The translations under genes and the position numbers were made by a program. From Io17-Chloro-G2 sp965226825 (GTDB taxonomy: Bacteria > Chloroflexota > Dehalococcoidia > Lucifugimonadales > UBA3495): 64,000 bases of DNA. The first letter of the stretch is position 1, and every line of letters begins with the position of its first letter. The stretch lies in the NCBI GenBank assembly GCA_965226825.1, contig CBDDED010000003.1, forward strand, positions 2,604,001-2,668,000, given 5' to 3'. Below the pieces are notes generated by a model, which was not told where the DNA came from, did not search any database, and was given only the letters and a program-made list of their open reading frames with translations. Shown here in pieces: positions 62,931 through 64,000 of this stretch.

Positions 62931-63575
62931 ATGATTTCCCAGCTACGCACGTACACGGTCAACCGGGGGATGATGGACCAGTGGGTCAAGCTTTTTGCCG
63001 AGAACCTGGTCCCCATGCAAGAGAGGCAAGGAATCAAAGTTGACGGCATGTGGGTGAATGAAGACCGGAATCAATTCATCTGGATTCGCAGCTTTGCTGA
63101 CGCCGCAGACCTCGCGGCCAAAGAGGCCGCCTTCTACGAGTCCGACGAGTGGAAGGCCGCGGTTGACCACACCCGCAGCCACCTGGCCAAGGTTGTGGTC
63201 CAGCCCATGGCGCCGGCCCCTGGGACTCACGGGCTGACAGGCCCCACGGACCAGATGGCACAGCTTCGCATCTACACGGTGAATCGTGGAATGATGGACC
63301 AGTGGGCCAAGCTGTTCACCGAGAAACTGGTTTCCATTCAAGAAAACGAGGGCATCCGGGTCGACGGCATGTGGGTCACCGACGACGAGTCCCAGTTCGT
63401 CTGGATTCGCAGCTTCGGCGGCCCCGATGACCTGAAGGCCAAGGAATCGGCCTTCAGCAATTCTGAGGATTGGAAAGCCATCGTGGACCACGCCCGCAGC
63501 CATCTGGCCAGGCTTGACGTTCACACGATGGCGCCGGTTTTCCAGACCGCAGGCGCGCCGGTAGGAACCGCCTGA
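62931..63575 (+). CDS. NIPSNAP family protein, tandem duplication
   Basis: The 214-residue protein is two copies of a dimeric alpha-beta-barrel domain: QLRTYTVNRGMMDQWVKLF with FIWIRSFADAADLAAKE, and QLRIYTVNRGMMDQWAKLF with FVWIRSFGGPDDLKAKE. The NIPSNAP family has no settled function. GGAGGTGCACGC precedes the ATG. Fusion of two domains would make a monomeric barrel pair, as in the protein at 17275-17949. Confidence 0.88.
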   Translation: MISQLRTYTVNRGMMDQWVKLFAENLVPMQERQGIKVDGMWVNEDRNQFIWIRSFADAADLAAKEAAFYESDEWKAAVDHTRSHLAKVVVQPMAPAPGTHGLTGPTDQMAQLRIYTVNRGMMDQWAKLFTEKLVSIQENEGIRVDGMWVTDDESQFVWIRSFGGPDDLKAKESAFSNSEDWKAIVDHARSHLARLDVHTMAPVFQTAGAPVGTA

Positions 63576-63753
63576 TTCCCGGAACACCGGAGGGAACGGG
63601 CCATCATCACCGTGGAGACGCGGGCGGCTCTGCCGTATCGAAGTCTTCCAAGGGGCGCGATGGTATGCCGAACGCGGGTAGCCCCAGGGCCCAGCAGCAG
63701 TGGGCTATTGCCGGCCGGTCGCTGAGCGCCAATAGCAAGAAGGGGACGCGACG

Positions 63754-64000
63754 ATGCCAAACTACGTTTATGTAGCAGCGCAAGACGACGATAAGATATC
63801 CATCTTCACGATGGACGACGACTCTGGAAAGCTAACGCTTCAGGGCGAGGTAGCGGTCTCCGGTGGTCCCTCGCCATTGGCTCTTTCCCCGGACCGGGGT
63901 GTGCTTTACGTGGGACAGCGGAACGATGTCGCAATTTCCAGCTATAGCATCGACCCGGACAATGGCGGTCTCACCCGCAACGGTTCGATAAATCCCGAGA
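63754..64000 (+). CDS. lactonase/6-phosphogluconolactonase-like beta-propeller (3' end beyond window)
   Basis: The first 82 codons read MPNYVYVAAQDDDKISIFTM, GKLTLQGEVAVSGGPSPLALSPDRGVLYVGQR and SSYSIDPDNGGLT, repeating blades of a seven-bladed propeller like that of bacterial 6-phosphogluconolactonase (YbhE type). The rest lies outside the window, so substrate and completeness are open. AAGGGG precedes ATG 63754. Confidence 0.8.
   Translation, partial: MPNYVYVAAQDDDKISIFTMDDDSGKLTLQGEVAVSGGPSPLALSPDRGVLYVGQRNDVAISSYSIDPDNGGLTRNGSINPE

Noticed and set aside
1..64000. CRISPR arrays
   Set aside because: No regularly spaced repeats of 24-40 bp were seen; the repeated arms are few, far apart and inverted.

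Overview
This window looks like chromosomal DNA of a high-GC bacterium of the phylum Chloroflexota, most plausibly the SAR202/Dehalococcoidia side. That assignment is inferred from gene content and not proven. The clues are three LLM-type flavin/F420 oxidoreductases, a Rieske ring-hydroxylating dioxygenase, CaiB/BaiF CoA-transferases, FAH-family and amidohydrolase genes, and lipoprotein substrate-binding proteins with a Val/Glu/Thr-rich linker. All of these sit among ordinary housekeeping genes.

Layout. 1-11.1 kb: a catabolic block with an alpha/beta hydrolase (cut by the window edge), an LLM monooxygenase, dioxygenase beta and alpha subunits, an FAH-family enzyme, a CaiB/BaiF pair, a second LLM protein and a VOC protein. 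11.5-17 kb: housekeeping genes thiL-tsaE-tsaB, ndk, rsfS and gyrB. 17-25.3 kb: duplicated alpha-beta-barrel protein, Nudix, RidA, M20 peptidase, thiolase with its DUF35 partner, VOC, a third LLM protein and two small membrane-anchored paralogs. 25.6-31.7 kb: gltD-gltB. 32-42.7 kb: tRNA-Ser, miaB, nadA, nadC, DinB-like, dtd, fmdB, a repeat-containing protein of unknown function, PAC2 protein, endonuclease III and argC. 42.8-44.9 kb: tRNA-Glu followed by a two-gene AAA-ATPase/PIN-nuclease operon. 45-49.1 kb: ybeY-dnaX-ybaB-recR-recO. 49.2-51.2 kb: biotin carboxylase interrupted by an in-frame stop, then a biotinyl-carrier protein without a normal start codon. 51.5-59.6 kb: four tandem paralogous family-5 substrate-binding lipoproteins without permeases. 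59.7-64 kb: D-aminoacylase-like and LigI-like amidohydrolases, a duplicated NIPSNAP protein and the start of a beta-propeller lactonase.

The catabolic genes could form oxygenase/hydrolase/CoA-activation routes for recalcitrant organic compounds, and the lipoprotein array could feed peptides or similar ligands into them. Neither link is shown directly. Intergenic regions carry a family of inverted-repeat elements. Two full copies (11.24-11.51 kb and 39.40-39.67 kb) look like MITEs with 9-10 bp target duplications, and their interiors lie in opposite orientation.

The best candidate for an undescribed system is the coupled AAA-ATPase/PIN operon beside tRNA-Glu. Next are the amplified lipoprotein array with its duplicated promoter and leader, and the MITE family with invertible interior.
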